The position numbers and the translations under genes were made by a program. A stretch of 61,633 bases of DNA from Deltaproteobacteria bacterium (lineage in GTDB: Bacteria; Myxococcota_A; UBA796; SXON01), in the NCBI GenBank assembly GCA_947484175.1, contig CANKOI010000011.1, forward strand, positions 1 to 61,633, in the 5' to 3' direction. Below, in pieces: positions 33,489 through 42,284 of the stretch (positions are counted from its first letter, which is position 1; every line of letters starts with the position of its first letter). A model generated the notes under the pieces. That model searched no databases. It was not told the DNA's origin and was given only the letters and a program-made list of their open reading frames with translations.

Positions 33489-35087
33489 ATGGTCTCCGCG
33501 CTTCGGTTGCCGTTCGTGATTGCGCTCGGCGCGTGCGCGGGGGCAGGGGAGCAGGGGCCGGCGGCGACCGCCTCGGGCACGTTGGGCGACTCTGGAGCGA
33601 CAGCCGAGCCGGTGGCCGCAATTAGCGCCCGCGAGCAGCTGGTGCGCCTCTCCATGCAGCTGGCGGGCCGCCGCGCCCCCGCGGAGTGGGTGCTCGCCGC
33701 CGACGACCCCGTCACCTTTGAGGCCGCGCTGAGCGCGCTCCTCGACGACCCCGCCCTGGGCTTCCGGGCCGCGTTCGTGTGGAACGAACAGCTCCACCTG
33801 GCGGCGTTCGGCGAGGATGGGTCGCGGTGGCAGGAGATCGACGGACTGGCCAGGCGCTCCCTGAATTGGGAGCCGCTGGCCGGCGTCATGGCGGTGGTGA
33901 ACGAGGACCGCCCCATGAGCGATCTCGTGACGGCGCAGGAGTGGCCGGCCAACGAGGACGTGGCCGAAGTGACGGGCAGGGCGTGGTCGGGGGAGCCGGG
34001 CGAGTGGGTGGCCCTTCCGTACGCCGACGGTCGGCCCATGGCGGGGATGCTGAGCACGGCCGGGCTATGGGCGCGGCACGCCGCCGACGCCACCAACTAC
34101 CATCGCCGTCGCGCGAACCTCGTGGCCCGCGTTTTTGTGTGCGCGGACTTCTTCGACCGGGATGTGAACTTCGAGCTGGCCACCGCTGACGTGGCATCGG
34201 CTTCCGTCGAGGATGCCGTCCGCACCGATGGGGCCTGCACGACCTGCCACGCCTCGCTCGACCCGCTGGCCGGCTTCTTCGGCGGCTTCGGTGAGCGGAG
34301 CGAACCGAGCGAGCTCCGGCCGTGGTTGCAGTGGAGCCCCGCGCTGGCCGACTTCAGCGCTGCCTCCTTCACCCCCGGCTGGTACGGGGTGCCGGCCGCC
34401 GATCTGAGCGAGTTGGGGCCGATCATCGCGGACGACCCTCGGTTCCCTCGCTGCATCGCCCGTCGCACCTATGAATGGCTTACCGGCGCCGACTTTGCTG
34501 CGGAGCCGGATCGCGAACGCATCGTCGTCGACTTCGTGGAGGGCGGGCTGGTGTTTGACGCGCTGGTGCGCTCGATCGTCGCAACCCCGGCTTGGGCCGC
34601 ACCTGGCGACAACGCAGCCACCGCCGATCAGATCGCGACAGCAGCAACGGCGGCGTACGCGTTGCCCATGGGCGATTGGGGGGTGTGGGCGGGCGTGGAG
34701 GATGCCGTTTTTGACGGGGAGCTGCGCGCGTTGAGCGGCGACACCGACGACGAGACGGTGCTGGTGCGCAACTCCAGCCGCGGCAGCGGCATGCAGCTGG
34801 CGACCGACTGGGTGACCCGCGCGGTGGTGGTCGAGGCGATGAAGCTAGACCAATCCCGAGCAGCGGCGGACCGGCAGTTGCTCCCTTCGGTCGACGATCC
34901 CGACGAGGCCGCGCTGCGCACCCACCTCGCCGGACTGTACCTCCGTTTCACGAGCCGGGAGGTGGAGCCCGACGGCGGCGAGGTCGATCGCCTCCTTGCG
35001 CTCTACAACGAGTCTGGGGGCGGGGAGGAGGGGTGGAGCACCGTGCTCGTGGCGCTGGGACGCCACCCCGACGTGGTGCGGTTCTGA
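33489..35087 (+). CDS. DUF1592-type lipoprotein with a CxxCH site
   Basis: 532 residues. Signal with Cys (LPFVIALGACAGAG). The central part has TTCHASLDPLAG (residues C-T-T-C-H) with a motif seen in DUF1588/1592 planctomycete-type cytochrome-associated proteins, then YEWLTGADFAAEPDRE and LRALSGDTDDETVLVRN. The C-terminal helical domain ends LLALYNESGGGEEGWSTVLV ALGRHPDVVRF, the DUF1585-like end. It shares the whole plan with 42284-43930. The gene heads an operon with a mono-haem cytochrome and a DUF1501 protein, suggesting a cell-surface or periplasmic redox complex. Confidence 0.75.
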   Translation: MVSALRLPFVIALGACAGAGEQGPAATASGTLGDSGATAEPVAAISAREQLVRLSMQLAGRRAPAEWVLAADDPVTFEAALSALLDDPALGFRAAFVWNEQLHLAAFGEDGSRWQEIDGLARRSLNWEPLAGVMAVVNEDRPMSDLVTAQEWPANEDVAEVTGRAWSGEPGEWVALPYADGRPMAGMLSTAGLWARHAADATNYHRRRANLVARVFVCADFFDRDVNFELATADVASASVEDAVRTDGACTTCHASLDPLAGFFGGFGERSEPSELRPWLQWSPALADFSAASFTPGWYGVPAADLSELGPIIADDPRFPRCIARRTYEWLTGADFAAEPDRERIVVDFVEGGLVFDALVRSIVATPAWAAPGDNAATADQIATAATAAYALPMGDWGVWAGVEDAVFDGELRALSGDTDDETVLVRNSSRGSGMQLATDWVTRAVVVEAMKLDQSRAAADRQLLPSVDDPDEAALRTHLAGLYLRFTSREVEPDGGEVDRLLALYNESGGGEEGWSTVLVALGRHPDVVRF

Positions 35088-36043
35088 TCCCGTTCCTGCT
35101 GACGTGGTCGTGCGACGGCGCCGCGCCGGTCGACTCGGTTGGGCCCGCGCCTGCGTCCGCGGAGGGCTGCGGAACGTGGACGAGCGTGGGCGAGCCCTTC
35201 GTGCTCACCTGGTGCGGCGGCTGCCACAGCGCCGCGCTTCCGGAGGAGCGTCGGTACGGGGCGCCGATGGAGGTGAACTTCGACAGCCTCGAGCGCGTGC
35301 GGGAGGGGGGTACGCTGCTCGCCAACATTGCGCTGGGGGATGCACCGATGATGCCCCCCGCCGGTGGAGTGCCGGCCGCCGAGCGCGCGGCGATGAAGAA
35401 GTGGCTGGACTGCGGGGCCCCCGGCGAGTCTCACCAGCTCCAGCCCGGCTCGGTCGACGACACCCTTCGGGGCGCGGGTGGCTACTTCGGCGGGGCGATA
35501 GACAAGGACGGCGCCCTGCAGGTGTACACCACCTACAACTTCCAGACCGCCCAATTGCTGACCTTCGACACCGACGAGAGCGGTGCCACGTGGTTCGCCA
35601 GCTTTGAACTATTCGACGACGCTGGAGCGCTGATCGGTTCCGGAGACTTTGAGCCCCCGCTGCCGATCTGGCCGGCGCAAGAAGACCTGCAGTTGGTCTC
35701 CACCACCTCGGCGGTCTGGAACGGCGAAGCCAGCTCCGAAGAGGTGGAGTGGACGGTGAGTTGGTCGACCGATCCCGACCCGGACCCTCGGATCGCGGAC
35801 CCATTGGCCACCCGGGTACACCTCACGGCGACGAACGGGATGGCGCACACGTGGTGGCTGTCCGAGACGTCGGGCTTCCAGGGGGAGCAGCACGCGTGGG
35901 GGGAAGCGTCGGGGTTTTTGGGCCACCAGGCCGTCGCGCTGAGCTCGGCTATGCCGGGAGTAGGGGACGGGAGCTTTCCCATCGTGGCCTACGACATCTG
36001 GCTCGTGCGCCGCATCGAGTACGTTCTGGGGGAGGGCGAGTGA
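35033..36043 (+). CDS. mono-haem cytochrome-like lipoprotein with a C-terminal beta domain
   Basis: 336 residues. GTG 35033 follows a purine-rich GGGGAGGAG region and gives the signal PRRGAVLIPFLLTWSCDGAA (lipobox LTWSC-like). The haem site is TWCGGCHSAALPEE (C-x-x-C-H), with MMPPAGGVPAAERAAMKKWL providing the Met ligand region, as in small c-type cytochromes. A C-terminal beta domain of about 190 residues (TYNFQTAQLLTFDTDESGAT) is absent from the related 40708 protein. Overlaps the previous gene by 55 bp and the next by four. Confidence 0.8.
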   Translation: MEHRARGAGTPPRRGAVLIPFLLTWSCDGAAPVDSVGPAPASAEGCGTWTSVGEPFVLTWCGGCHSAALPEERRYGAPMEVNFDSLERVREGGTLLANIALGDAPMMPPAGGVPAAERAAMKKWLDCGAPGESHQLQPGSVDDTLRGAGGYFGGAIDKDGALQVYTTYNFQTAQLLTFDTDESGATWFASFELFDDAGALIGSGDFEPPLPIWPAQEDLQLVSTTSAVWNGEASSEEVEWTVSWSTDPDPDPRIADPLATRVHLTATNGMAHTWWLSETSGFQGEQHAWGEASGFLGHQAVALSSAMPGVGDGSFPIVAYDIWLVRRIEYVLGEGE

Positions 36044-37236
36044 GGCGCCGTGCGTTCCTCGGCGGTTCCTTGACCGTCTTGGCGGCGGCCTTGGCGTCGC
36101 GGCGGGCGCGGGCTTCGGTCGATCGCCAGCTCCTCGTGTACTGGGTGTCGGGGGGCTGGGATCCCACGTTCGTATTCGACCCTCACCTCGACTCCGACGT
36201 GATCGTGAGCGATGACACGGCCACGCTCGCCGACATCGGCGGCCTCCCGATCGTAGACGCGTCCACGCGCCCTGCCGTCCGCACCTTTTTCGAGGCCTGG
36301 GCGCCCCGCACCGTGCTCTTCAACGGCCTGGCCGTGGGCAGCATCTCCCACGACGCCTGCACCCGACTGATGCTCACCGGACAGCGGAGCGGGCTCGACC
36401 CGGACGTTGCCACCCGGATCGCGGCCGCTACGGGCTCCGATCGCATCCTGCCCCACGTGGTGCTCGGCGGACCGCGCTTCTCGGGCAGCCACGGCGCCCT
36501 CGTGAGCCTCGTTTCTCCCACCTTCGTGGCGGTGGCGGGAGGAACGGTTCCCGGGGTGCGGGACGCCGCCCGCGAGGAGCGTGTTCGCGCCTGGTTGGCC
36601 GAAGAAGTGGCGGCCGGGTCGGTGCCCGACGCCACGTTCTCCGATGGGCTCGCCCGCCTCCCGGACCTCGAGAAGTTCGCGGCGGAGTTTGAGGCGCACG
36701 ACCTGTCGCAGGAAGCCGGTCGGATGGCCGTGGCGGCTCGTCTGTTGGCCAGCGGGGCCTCGCGGTCGGTCCTGATTCAAGGATCAGCCGCCAACCTCGC
36801 GCAGTGGGACAGTCACCAGATGAACGGCCTAAATCAGGCGGCCAGCTTCGAGCACCTGTTCGGCAACCTGTCCACGCTGATGGCGCTCCTCGCGGCCACG
36901 GACGGGCCATCCGGCGGCAAGCTGTCCGAGTCCACCGACCTGCTGGTGCTCTCCGAGATGGGGCGACAACCCACGCTCAACGGCGACCAAGGCAAGGATC
37001 ACTGGCCGATCACCTCGGCCATGCTGGTCTCGCCAGCGTGTTCGGGGGGGCGGGTCGTGGGCGGGACAGACGGCACGCTGGCTCCGCTGGCCGTGGACCT
37101 TGCATCGGGGGAGCTCGCCGCGGCCGGCGAGGTGCTCACCGCCGGAAACCTGATCGCGACGATGGTGGCGGGCTACGACCTCGATCCCGGCGAGTGGGCG
37201 GACGGGGAGACGCCGATCGGGGGGGTTTGGGGGTGA
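36040..37236 (+). CDS. DUF1501 (sulfatase-fold) secreted protein, Tat-type signal
   Basis: 398 residues. GTG overlaps the TGA of the cytochrome gene. Tat-like start RRRAFLGGSLTVLAAALASR. Then the DUF1501 pattern: LLVYWVSGGWDPTFVFDPH, VGSISHDACTRLMLTG, WDSHQMNGLNQAASFEHLFG, LVLSEMGRQPTLNGDQGKDH. DUF1501 proteins have an alkaline-phosphatase-like fold, and D, H residues (SHDAC, GKDHWP) may hold metal; enzyme activity is not known. Third gene of the operon. Its last 64 bp are antisense to the 3' end of the matrixin gene. Confidence 0.85.
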   Translation: MRRRAFLGGSLTVLAAALASRRARASVDRQLLVYWVSGGWDPTFVFDPHLDSDVIVSDDTATLADIGGLPIVDASTRPAVRTFFEAWAPRTVLFNGLAVGSISHDACTRLMLTGQRSGLDPDVATRIAAATGSDRILPHVVLGGPRFSGSHGALVSLVSPTFVAVAGGTVPGVRDAAREERVRAWLAEEVAAGSVPDATFSDGLARLPDLEKFAAEFEAHDLSQEAGRMAVAARLLASGASRSVLIQGSAANLAQWDSHQMNGLNQAASFEHLFGNLSTLMALLAATDGPSGGKLSESTDLLVLSEMGRQPTLNGDQGKDHWPITSAMLVSPACSGGRVVGGTDGTLAPLAVDLASGELAAAGEVLTAGNLIATMVAGYDLDPGEWADGETPIGGVWG

Positions 37237-38915
37237 CTGCGCCGCCGGCGAACCTGAAGGAGCGCGGCCGCGCCGAGCGCGATCTCCGCCGGTAGAGGCT
37301 CTGTCGCGCGGCAGCCGCATCCTCCTGGCGCCTTCCCGTCGGTCTCATCGCTGTCACGGGCGGACCCAGAATCGCCGGTTTCGGCCGTGTCGTCGGTATC
37401 GCCCGTGTCGCCGCTGTCGCCGCTGTCGGGCTCCGGTGCGGTGTCGGTGTCGCCCGTGTCGAGGCAGGCGTCGACCGGGTCGTCGGGGCAGGGGTCCACG
37501 TCGCCGCAAACGCCGTCCTTGTCGGTGTCATCGAGGGCATCGGCGGGGCAGGGGTCGAGGCAGTCGTAGGTGCCGTCGAGGTCGGCGTCCACCGCGAAGT
37601 CTTCGTCGGCCTCCTCGTCGCAGTCTTGGTCGAGCCCGTCGCACAGCTCGGCCGCTCCGGCGCGGACGGTGGGGTCTGCCGGGGCGCAGTCGCCGCAGAG
37701 GGCGGTCAGGCCGTCGGCGTCCCCGTCGGGCACGGAGGCGAACTCGTAGCTGCCCACCATCAGGTAGTCGGGGCTGAAGGGCACGAGGTCGTCGGCCATC
37801 ACCCGCCCCGTGCTGACGCCCAGCGGGGTCAGCACCGTCCTCGCGCTCAGGTCCGGTGTGGTATCCACCCGAGCGACCGCGCCGCTGGTCATCGCGCCGA
37901 GCGCCATCGCGTAGGTGAGGCCCGCTTCAAAGGGTACACGCAGGTCGGGCGAGGTCTGCGTGCTGCCCGCCACGGCGTAGCTGATCTCGCTGCGCAGGAG
38001 CGTCCAGGTGGTCCCGCCGTCGGTCGACTGGTAGACCGTCCATGCGAGGCGCGTGTCCTCGTCGATCTCGGCCGCCCGGGAGAAGCGCACCAGGGCGGTG
38101 TCCACATCGGCGGTGACGACGTCGGCGGCGGCGGTCCAGTCGAGGGTCGTGATCACCCCGCGGTCAGCGAGGGTGACCGTCTCGGTCGGGGAGTCGTCCA
38201 CGAGGCCGTTGCAGTCGCCGTCCACCCCGTCACAGACCTCGGCCGCGCCGGGGTAAATGGCCGCGTTGGCGTCGTTGCAGTCGGTGTCGCAGCCGGGGAA
38301 GCCGTCGCCGTCGGCGTCGTCGCAGGCCGCCGGGAAGAGCGCGGCCGCTCCTGCAGCGTCGTCGGCGTGGAGGCTCATGGCGCCGGCGTAGTAGGCGTAC
38401 ATCACCGCGGCGGAGTCGGCCGAGTGGTCGAGCCCGAGGCAGTGGCCGAGCTCGTGCAGCGCCACGCCTTCGATGCCGTAGCGCCCGGAGGCGGGCCCCG
38501 CCGGATCGGCATCCCAGTACACGGTGCCGTAGTCGTTCTCGCTGAGGAAGTAGACGTCGCAATCAAAGGCGGCGCCGTCGTCGTAGGACCAGGTGGCGGC
38601 GAAGGCCAAGGTGGAGCCCAGACCGGGGTAGGACCCGTAGGAGATCACGCTGTGCCCGTCGGGGTAGAGCGCGGCGGTGCCCGTGCCGGCGTATTGAAGC
38701 GCGAGGTCGAGGGGCTCGGCGTTCCAGGTGGCCATCGTGTTGGTGAAGGCGGCCTCGATCTCGGCGGCGGTGCCGGCGTCGGCGGGGAAATCGGCCACGG
38801 CTAAGGTCCAGGCATCCTCGATGGCGTGGTCCTGCCAGTCCCAGGTGGAGCCGGTGAAGGTGTAGGCCGATGCCGGCGCACTCAGCAGGAGGACGAGCGG
38901 GAGCAGCTTACGCAC
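37173..38915 (-). CDS. matrixin-type metalloprotease with MopE repeats and MYXO-CTERM
   Basis: 580 residues. Signal peptide VRKLLPLVLLLSAPASAYTF from GTG 38915. Zinc site HELGHCLGLDH (H-E-x2-H-x2-G-x2-H) with Met-turn in SAAVMYAYYAG: a matrixin-like metzincin. Then two MopE-like repeats (GCDTDCNDANAAIYPGAAEV and ALCGDCAPADPTVRAGAAEL, each ending in CDGxDxDC). Next a Ca-binding thrombospondin-3-like run, a Thr/Asp linker, and a MYXO-CTERM signal with GGCGCR, a hydrophobic stretch and RRRR. The C-terminus continues 20 residues past RRRR and overlaps the DUF1501 stop by 64 bp. Likely surface-anchored protease. Confidence 0.88.
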   Translation of the reverse strand: MRKLLPLVLLLSAPASAYTFTGSTWDWQDHAIEDAWTLAVADFPADAGTAAEIEAAFTNTMATWNAEPLDLALQYAGTGTAALYPDGHSVISYGSYPGLGSTLAFAATWSYDDGAAFDCDVYFLSENDYGTVYWDADPAGPASGRYGIEGVALHELGHCLGLDHSADSAAVMYAYYAGAMSLHADDAAGAAALFPAACDDADGDGFPGCDTDCNDANAAIYPGAAEVCDGVDGDCNGLVDDSPTETVTLADRGVITTLDWTAAADVVTADVDTALVRFSRAAEIDEDTRLAWTVYQSTDGGTTWTLLRSEISYAVAGSTQTSPDLRVPFEAGLTYAMALGAMTSGAVARVDTTPDLSARTVLTPLGVSTGRVMADDLVPFSPDYLMVGSYEFASVPDGDADGLTALCGDCAPADPTVRAGAAELCDGLDQDCDEEADEDFAVDADLDGTYDCLDPCPADALDDTDKDGVCGDVDPCPDDPVDACLDTGDTDTAPEPDSGDSGDTGDTDDTAETGDSGSARDSDETDGKAPGGCGCRATEPLPAEIALGAAALLQVRRRRSHPQTPPIGVSPSAHSPGSRS

Positions 38916-39348
38916 CGCAGGCTCCAAAGTCGGCGAGCGCCCGCTCCAGCTCGCCTTCGCCCCAGGGCACCGGCCGCGCTCCGTCCACGCCGCCCACCAA
39001 GCGCCAACCCGCTCCCGCCGGGGCAAGGAAGAGGAGGTAGCGCGCGTCGGTGCGGAACCGGGGCGCCTCGGAGATCGTCTGCGTGATCCCGTTCACCGAG
39101 CCGCCCGGCACCACGAAGCCCAAGCTCGGTGGCGCCGCGCCTCGCACGCTCCGTGACACGGCGACGGATACGAGGGTCTCGATGCTTCCACGCTCCCCGG
39201 ACTGCCAGCGTCCTTCGGTGGTGGTGACCTCGGCCACGACCACCGCGGTGGCCTCTGCGCAGAGCGAGCCCAACGAAACGGGCGCTCGCGTGGCCTCGGC
39301 GGTGCCGACCAGCGAGGCGAAGAGGGGCATGAGGAGGGGCGTGGGCAC
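38908..39348 (-). CDS. small exported protein, unknown
   Basis: 146 residues. GTG 39348 (or ATG 39330) gives a signal peptide (PLLMPLFASLVGTAEA). Two Cys (SLCAEATA near the start and GACGA at the end) may pair. Contains VVVAEVTTTEGRWQSGERGS and LGFVVPGGSVNGITQTISEA, RYLLFLAPAGAG: the pattern of small beta proteins of exported myxobacterial clusters. The TAA overlaps the matrixin start by 8 bp, so the two are cotranscribed. Confidence 0.65.
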   Translation of the reverse strand: MPTPLLMPLFASLVGTAEATRAPVSLGSLCAEATAVVVAEVTTTEGRWQSGERGSIETLVSVAVSRSVRGAAPPSLGFVVPGGSVNGITQTISEAPRFRTDARYLLFLAPAGAGWRLVGGVDGARPVPWGEGELERALADFGACGA

Positions 39349-39427
39349 GGCGAAGGGGAGGGTAGCGCGGCCCGAGGCCGCCCGGCGAGAATTTGGTGGC
39401 GCGGCGTGCTACGGGGAAGGTGACCCG

Positions 39428-40669
39428 ATGATGCTCCTTCTGCTGGCCTGCACGCCCGCCAACGTGATCGCGCTGGGGCACGACAGCGCGGCGCCGGCGG
39501 GGGTCGGCGGCGGCACGGCTGTCCTCCCCGGCACCGACGGCAACGACAACGAGGACGACGGCGACGGAGACGATGACGAGCCCGCGCCCGACAGCGACGA
39601 GGCGCTCTGGGACTGCGCGGCCATCTTCGAGCAGGACCGGCTACGGGAGTACCGGATCACGCTGGAACGGCAGGTGTGGCGCGCCATTCAGACCGAATAC
39701 TCCAACCACGACGGCTCGAAGGGCTACCACGAGGTGGAGTCTTTTGAGCTGGACGGCGAGTCGATCGAGGGGGTGTCCATTCGCCTGAAGGGCAACGAGG
39801 GCTACTCGTGGGTGGGCACGAAGATGCAGTTCGTGTTGTCCTTCGTGGAGGTCGATGAAAACCAGCGCTTCCACGGACAACGCCATGTGGCCTTCGATGC
39901 CACTTGGTACGACCACACCCTGATGAACAACCGCCTCGCCGCCCGCTTCCTTCGACGGATGGGGCAGCCGGCCCCGTGCGCCAACCACGCCCGGCTCACC
40001 ATCAACGACGAGTACTTCGGACTCTACGCCCACATGGAGCAGCTCGACCGCGAGTACCTCGAGCGGAACTTTGGCGATGACGCCGCCGACGGCAACCTCT
40101 ACAAATATGGCTACGAGCTCAAGAACAACGAGGGGGCCGACACCTCGCGCATGCAGTCCTTCTGGTCGGACTACTCCTTCGACCACATCTCACAGCTGGG
40201 CGACCCCGATCAGTGGGTGGCGGAGTGGGCCGCCGAGGCCGCCATGCCCGATTGGGACGGCTACTGGTACTCGGGCCACAACTACTACCTGTACGATCAC
40301 CCGGAACAGGGGCTGATGTACCTGCCCTGGGATCTCGACGCGACCTTCTCCTACTACCACTCCCCCTTTCAGGACCCGTTCAGCCTCTACTGGGACTACG
40401 TGCCGCATCTCACCAGCGTTCTCAGCCAGCCGGAGTACGAACAGCGCTTCGTGGAGCGCATCCAGGAGTACGCCGAGGCTTGGCCGGTGGAGGTGATGGA
40501 GCAGGAGCTCGCCGCGTGGGAGGAGCAGACGCGCGCGTCGTTGGAGGAGGACCCAAACAAGACCTACACGATGGCAGAGCACGACGCCGCCGTGGCGTTG
40601 ACGCTGAGCGGTCTCGGGCAGCGCCGCGACTTCCTAGTCGCTTGGGCGGAGGCGCGGCTGGGGCGGTGA
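39428..40669 (+). CDS. CotH-type kinase lipoprotein
   Basis: 413 residues. MMLLLLACTPAN gives a lipobox. After an acidic linker (NDNEDDGDGDDDEPAPDSDE) the CotH kinase fold starts: VSIRLKGNEGYSWVGTKMQF, YDHTLMNNRLAARFLRRMGQ, PCANHARLTINDEYFGLYAH, and MEQLDREYLERNF then GNLYKYGYEL. The predicted catalytic Asp region is YLPWDLDATFSYYHS. CotH enzymes phosphorylate Ser residues of surface proteins in Bacillus spores and are found secreted in other bacteria. A TACGGG box lies 11 bases upstream with a purine-rich site. Divergent from the 38908 gene. Confidence 0.88.
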   Translation: MMLLLLACTPANVIALGHDSAAPAGVGGGTAVLPGTDGNDNEDDGDGDDDEPAPDSDEALWDCAAIFEQDRLREYRITLERQVWRAIQTEYSNHDGSKGYHEVESFELDGESIEGVSIRLKGNEGYSWVGTKMQFVLSFVEVDENQRFHGQRHVAFDATWYDHTLMNNRLAARFLRRMGQPAPCANHARLTINDEYFGLYAHMEQLDREYLERNFGDDAADGNLYKYGYELKNNEGADTSRMQSFWSDYSFDHISQLGDPDQWVAEWAAEAAMPDWDGYWYSGHNYYLYDHPEQGLMYLPWDLDATFSYYHSPFQDPFSLYWDYVPHLTSVLSQPEYEQRFVERIQEYAEAWPVEVMEQELAAWEEQTRASLEEDPNKTYTMAEHDAAVALTLSGLGQRRDFLVAWAEARLGR

Positions 40670-40685
40670 GGACCGTCCATGTTGT

Positions 40686-40707
40686 CGCTGACTGACGTTC
40701 GTCAGCG
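40686..40707. terminator. hairpin between convergent genes
   Basis: CGCTGAC (40686-40692) and GTCAGCG (40701-40707): a 7-bp stem with an 8-base loop. It sits between the stops of the CotH gene (40669) and the cytochrome gene (40708). No T tract. Confidence 0.5.
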
Positions 40708-41025
40708 TCAAGGCTCGCAGGCGAGCCAGCTCTGCAGCCGAGTGAGCTCCACCTCGGTGAGTCCCCCGGCCGGCGGCATCGCGGCGCGCGTGGTCACGCT
40801 GTCGAGGATCGTGGCGCGCAGCGCCCACACGTCGGCCTCGTCGTCGAAGACGACGCTCTCCGGAGCGCCGTGGCGGTTGGGCGAGCCGCTGCCGTGGCAG
40901 CCGGAGCAGCGCCCCGCCATGAAGGACGCGCCGAACGTGGCCCAGGTATTCTCGGACGAAGGCGTGCAGGCCTCCGTGGGCGCTTCGGCTTCCGCACAGG
41001 CGAGGAGCAGGAGCAGGGGGCTCAT
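40708..41025 (-). CDS. mono-haem c-type cytochrome lipoprotein
   Basis: 105 residues, last gene of the minus operon. MSPLLLLLACAEAEAP has a lipobox. The haem motif is GRCSGCHGSGSP (C-x-x-C-H), and AAMPPAGGLTEVELTRLQSW is the Met-ligand end of a small cytochrome c. It is the same unit as the start of the 35033 protein without the beta domain. Its ATG overlaps the DUF1501 stop (ATGA). Confidence 0.85.
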   Translation of the reverse strand: MSPLLLLLACAEAEAPTEACTPSSENTWATFGASFMAGRCSGCHGSGSPNRHGAPESVVFDDEADVWALRATILDSVTTRAAMPPAGGLTEVELTRLQSWLACEP

Positions 41026-42284
41026 GCATCCTCCAGCGCGGCGAGGATGGGCTCGGCGTCGGGGATGTACTCGGCGGGGTCATGACCGCCGAGCGCGAGC
41101 AGGGTGGCCCCGAGATGGCTGGGATTCAACGCGACGTCGCCCTCGCCGCCATCCGCGAGGTTGACCCCGACCCCGCGGTACGTTTCGGGGTGGTACCCGC
41201 CGATCGACTGGCCACCGCGCACGCCGGCGCCAACCAGGAGCGCGCTGGTATACGTCCAGTGCTCCTTGCCCCCGCGGCTGTTGAGCCGCGGAAAGCGCCC
41301 CATCTCGCTCATCACCACGACCGTGACCTCGTCGGCGAGGGTTCCGCCGGTGGTGCCCGGCCTGGCCTTCAAGTCGGTGAGGATCAGGGACAGCTCGGTG
41401 AACAGCTCCTCGAAATTGCCCGCTTGGTTTACCTGTGCGCCGTGGGTATCCCAGGTGAGCCCGAGGAAGCCGATGTACTCGACCATCGCGACGCGGCTGA
41501 GCCCCCGTTGGAGACACTCGAGACCCACCCCGGCGCGCTCTGAAAGGCTGACTCCGCCGGCGAGATCGAGCTGATCCGCCACGCTCACGAGGTCGGCCCG
41601 GCGTGACTCCGACAAGGAGGCGGATGCGGCGATCTCCGCGGCTCGCCCGGCTCCGGCCTCGGCGGCGAGTCGCTCTAGACGCAGGGCGAGGAGCGCGTCG
41701 GTCAGGGCGCTCCGTTCCGCCCTCGGGAGGCGCTGGGGGAGCTCGGCGTTGGCCAGCGCCGATCCGTCGAGGAGGGCGGCTAGCTGGCCGTTCTCGCCGA
41801 CACGCACCAACGAGGACACGGCGGGGCCGGCGTAGGTGGGGCCGGAGAGGTTCACGTAGGGCATCACCCGGCTCTCGCCGGAGAGCGCGGCGAGGGTGAG
41901 GGGCCAGTCGTCGCTGCCGGGTAGGTTTGAGCCGGTGAGGATGAGCCGCAGGCAGACGTCGTGGGCCACGGAGCGGGACTCGATGCCGTGAAGCAGGCAG
42001 GCGCGTGTGCCCCAGTCTTGGAAAAACGTGCCCACGGCGGGGCTCATGCGGTCGTTGACGTACTCGATGCCGTTCGCGGTTGCCGAGGTGGCGCCCTCCG
42101 GCATCGCGGCAACGGAGCCGAAGACGGGCGCGATCGCCCAAGCTGGGTCCCACCCGCCGGGGCAAAAGACGAACAGGAACTTACGCTCGCCGGCGGTATC
42201 GGCGCGCAGGCGGGCAGGAACGAGGGCGGCGGCCCCGACCAAAGCCGGGAAAGCGCGGAGGAGGCCCCGGCGGGTGAAGCGCAT
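41022..42284 (-). CDS. DUF1501 secreted protein, Tat signal
   Basis: 420 residues. MRFTRRGLLRAFPALVGAAA is a clear Tat signal (RRGLLR). DUF1501 pattern: FLFVFCPGGWDPAWAIAPVF, HGIESRSVAHDVCLRLILTG, LTWDTHGAQVNQAGNFEELF, VVVMSEMGRFPRLNSRGGKE, GKEHWTYTSALLVGAGVRGG. Paralog of 36040-37236; both have GGWDP, AHD/SHD and SEMGR. Starts inside the upstream stop (ATGA) and overlaps the downstream cytochrome start by four bases. Confidence 0.9.
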   Translation of the reverse strand: MRFTRRGLLRAFPALVGAAALVPARLRADTAGERKFLFVFCPGGWDPAWAIAPVFGSVAAMPEGATSATANGIEYVNDRMSPAVGTFFQDWGTRACLLHGIESRSVAHDVCLRLILTGSNLPGSDDWPLTLAALSGESRVMPYVNLSGPTYAGPAVSSLVRVGENGQLAALLDGSALANAELPQRLPRAERSALTDALLALRLERLAAEAGAGRAAEIAASASLSESRRADLVSVADQLDLAGGVSLSERAGVGLECLQRGLSRVAMVEYIGFLGLTWDTHGAQVNQAGNFEELFTELSLILTDLKARPGTTGGTLADEVTVVVMSEMGRFPRLNSRGGKEHWTYTSALLVGAGVRGGQSIGGYHPETYRGVGVNLADGGEGDVALNPSHLGATLLALGGHDPAEYIPDAEPILAALEDA

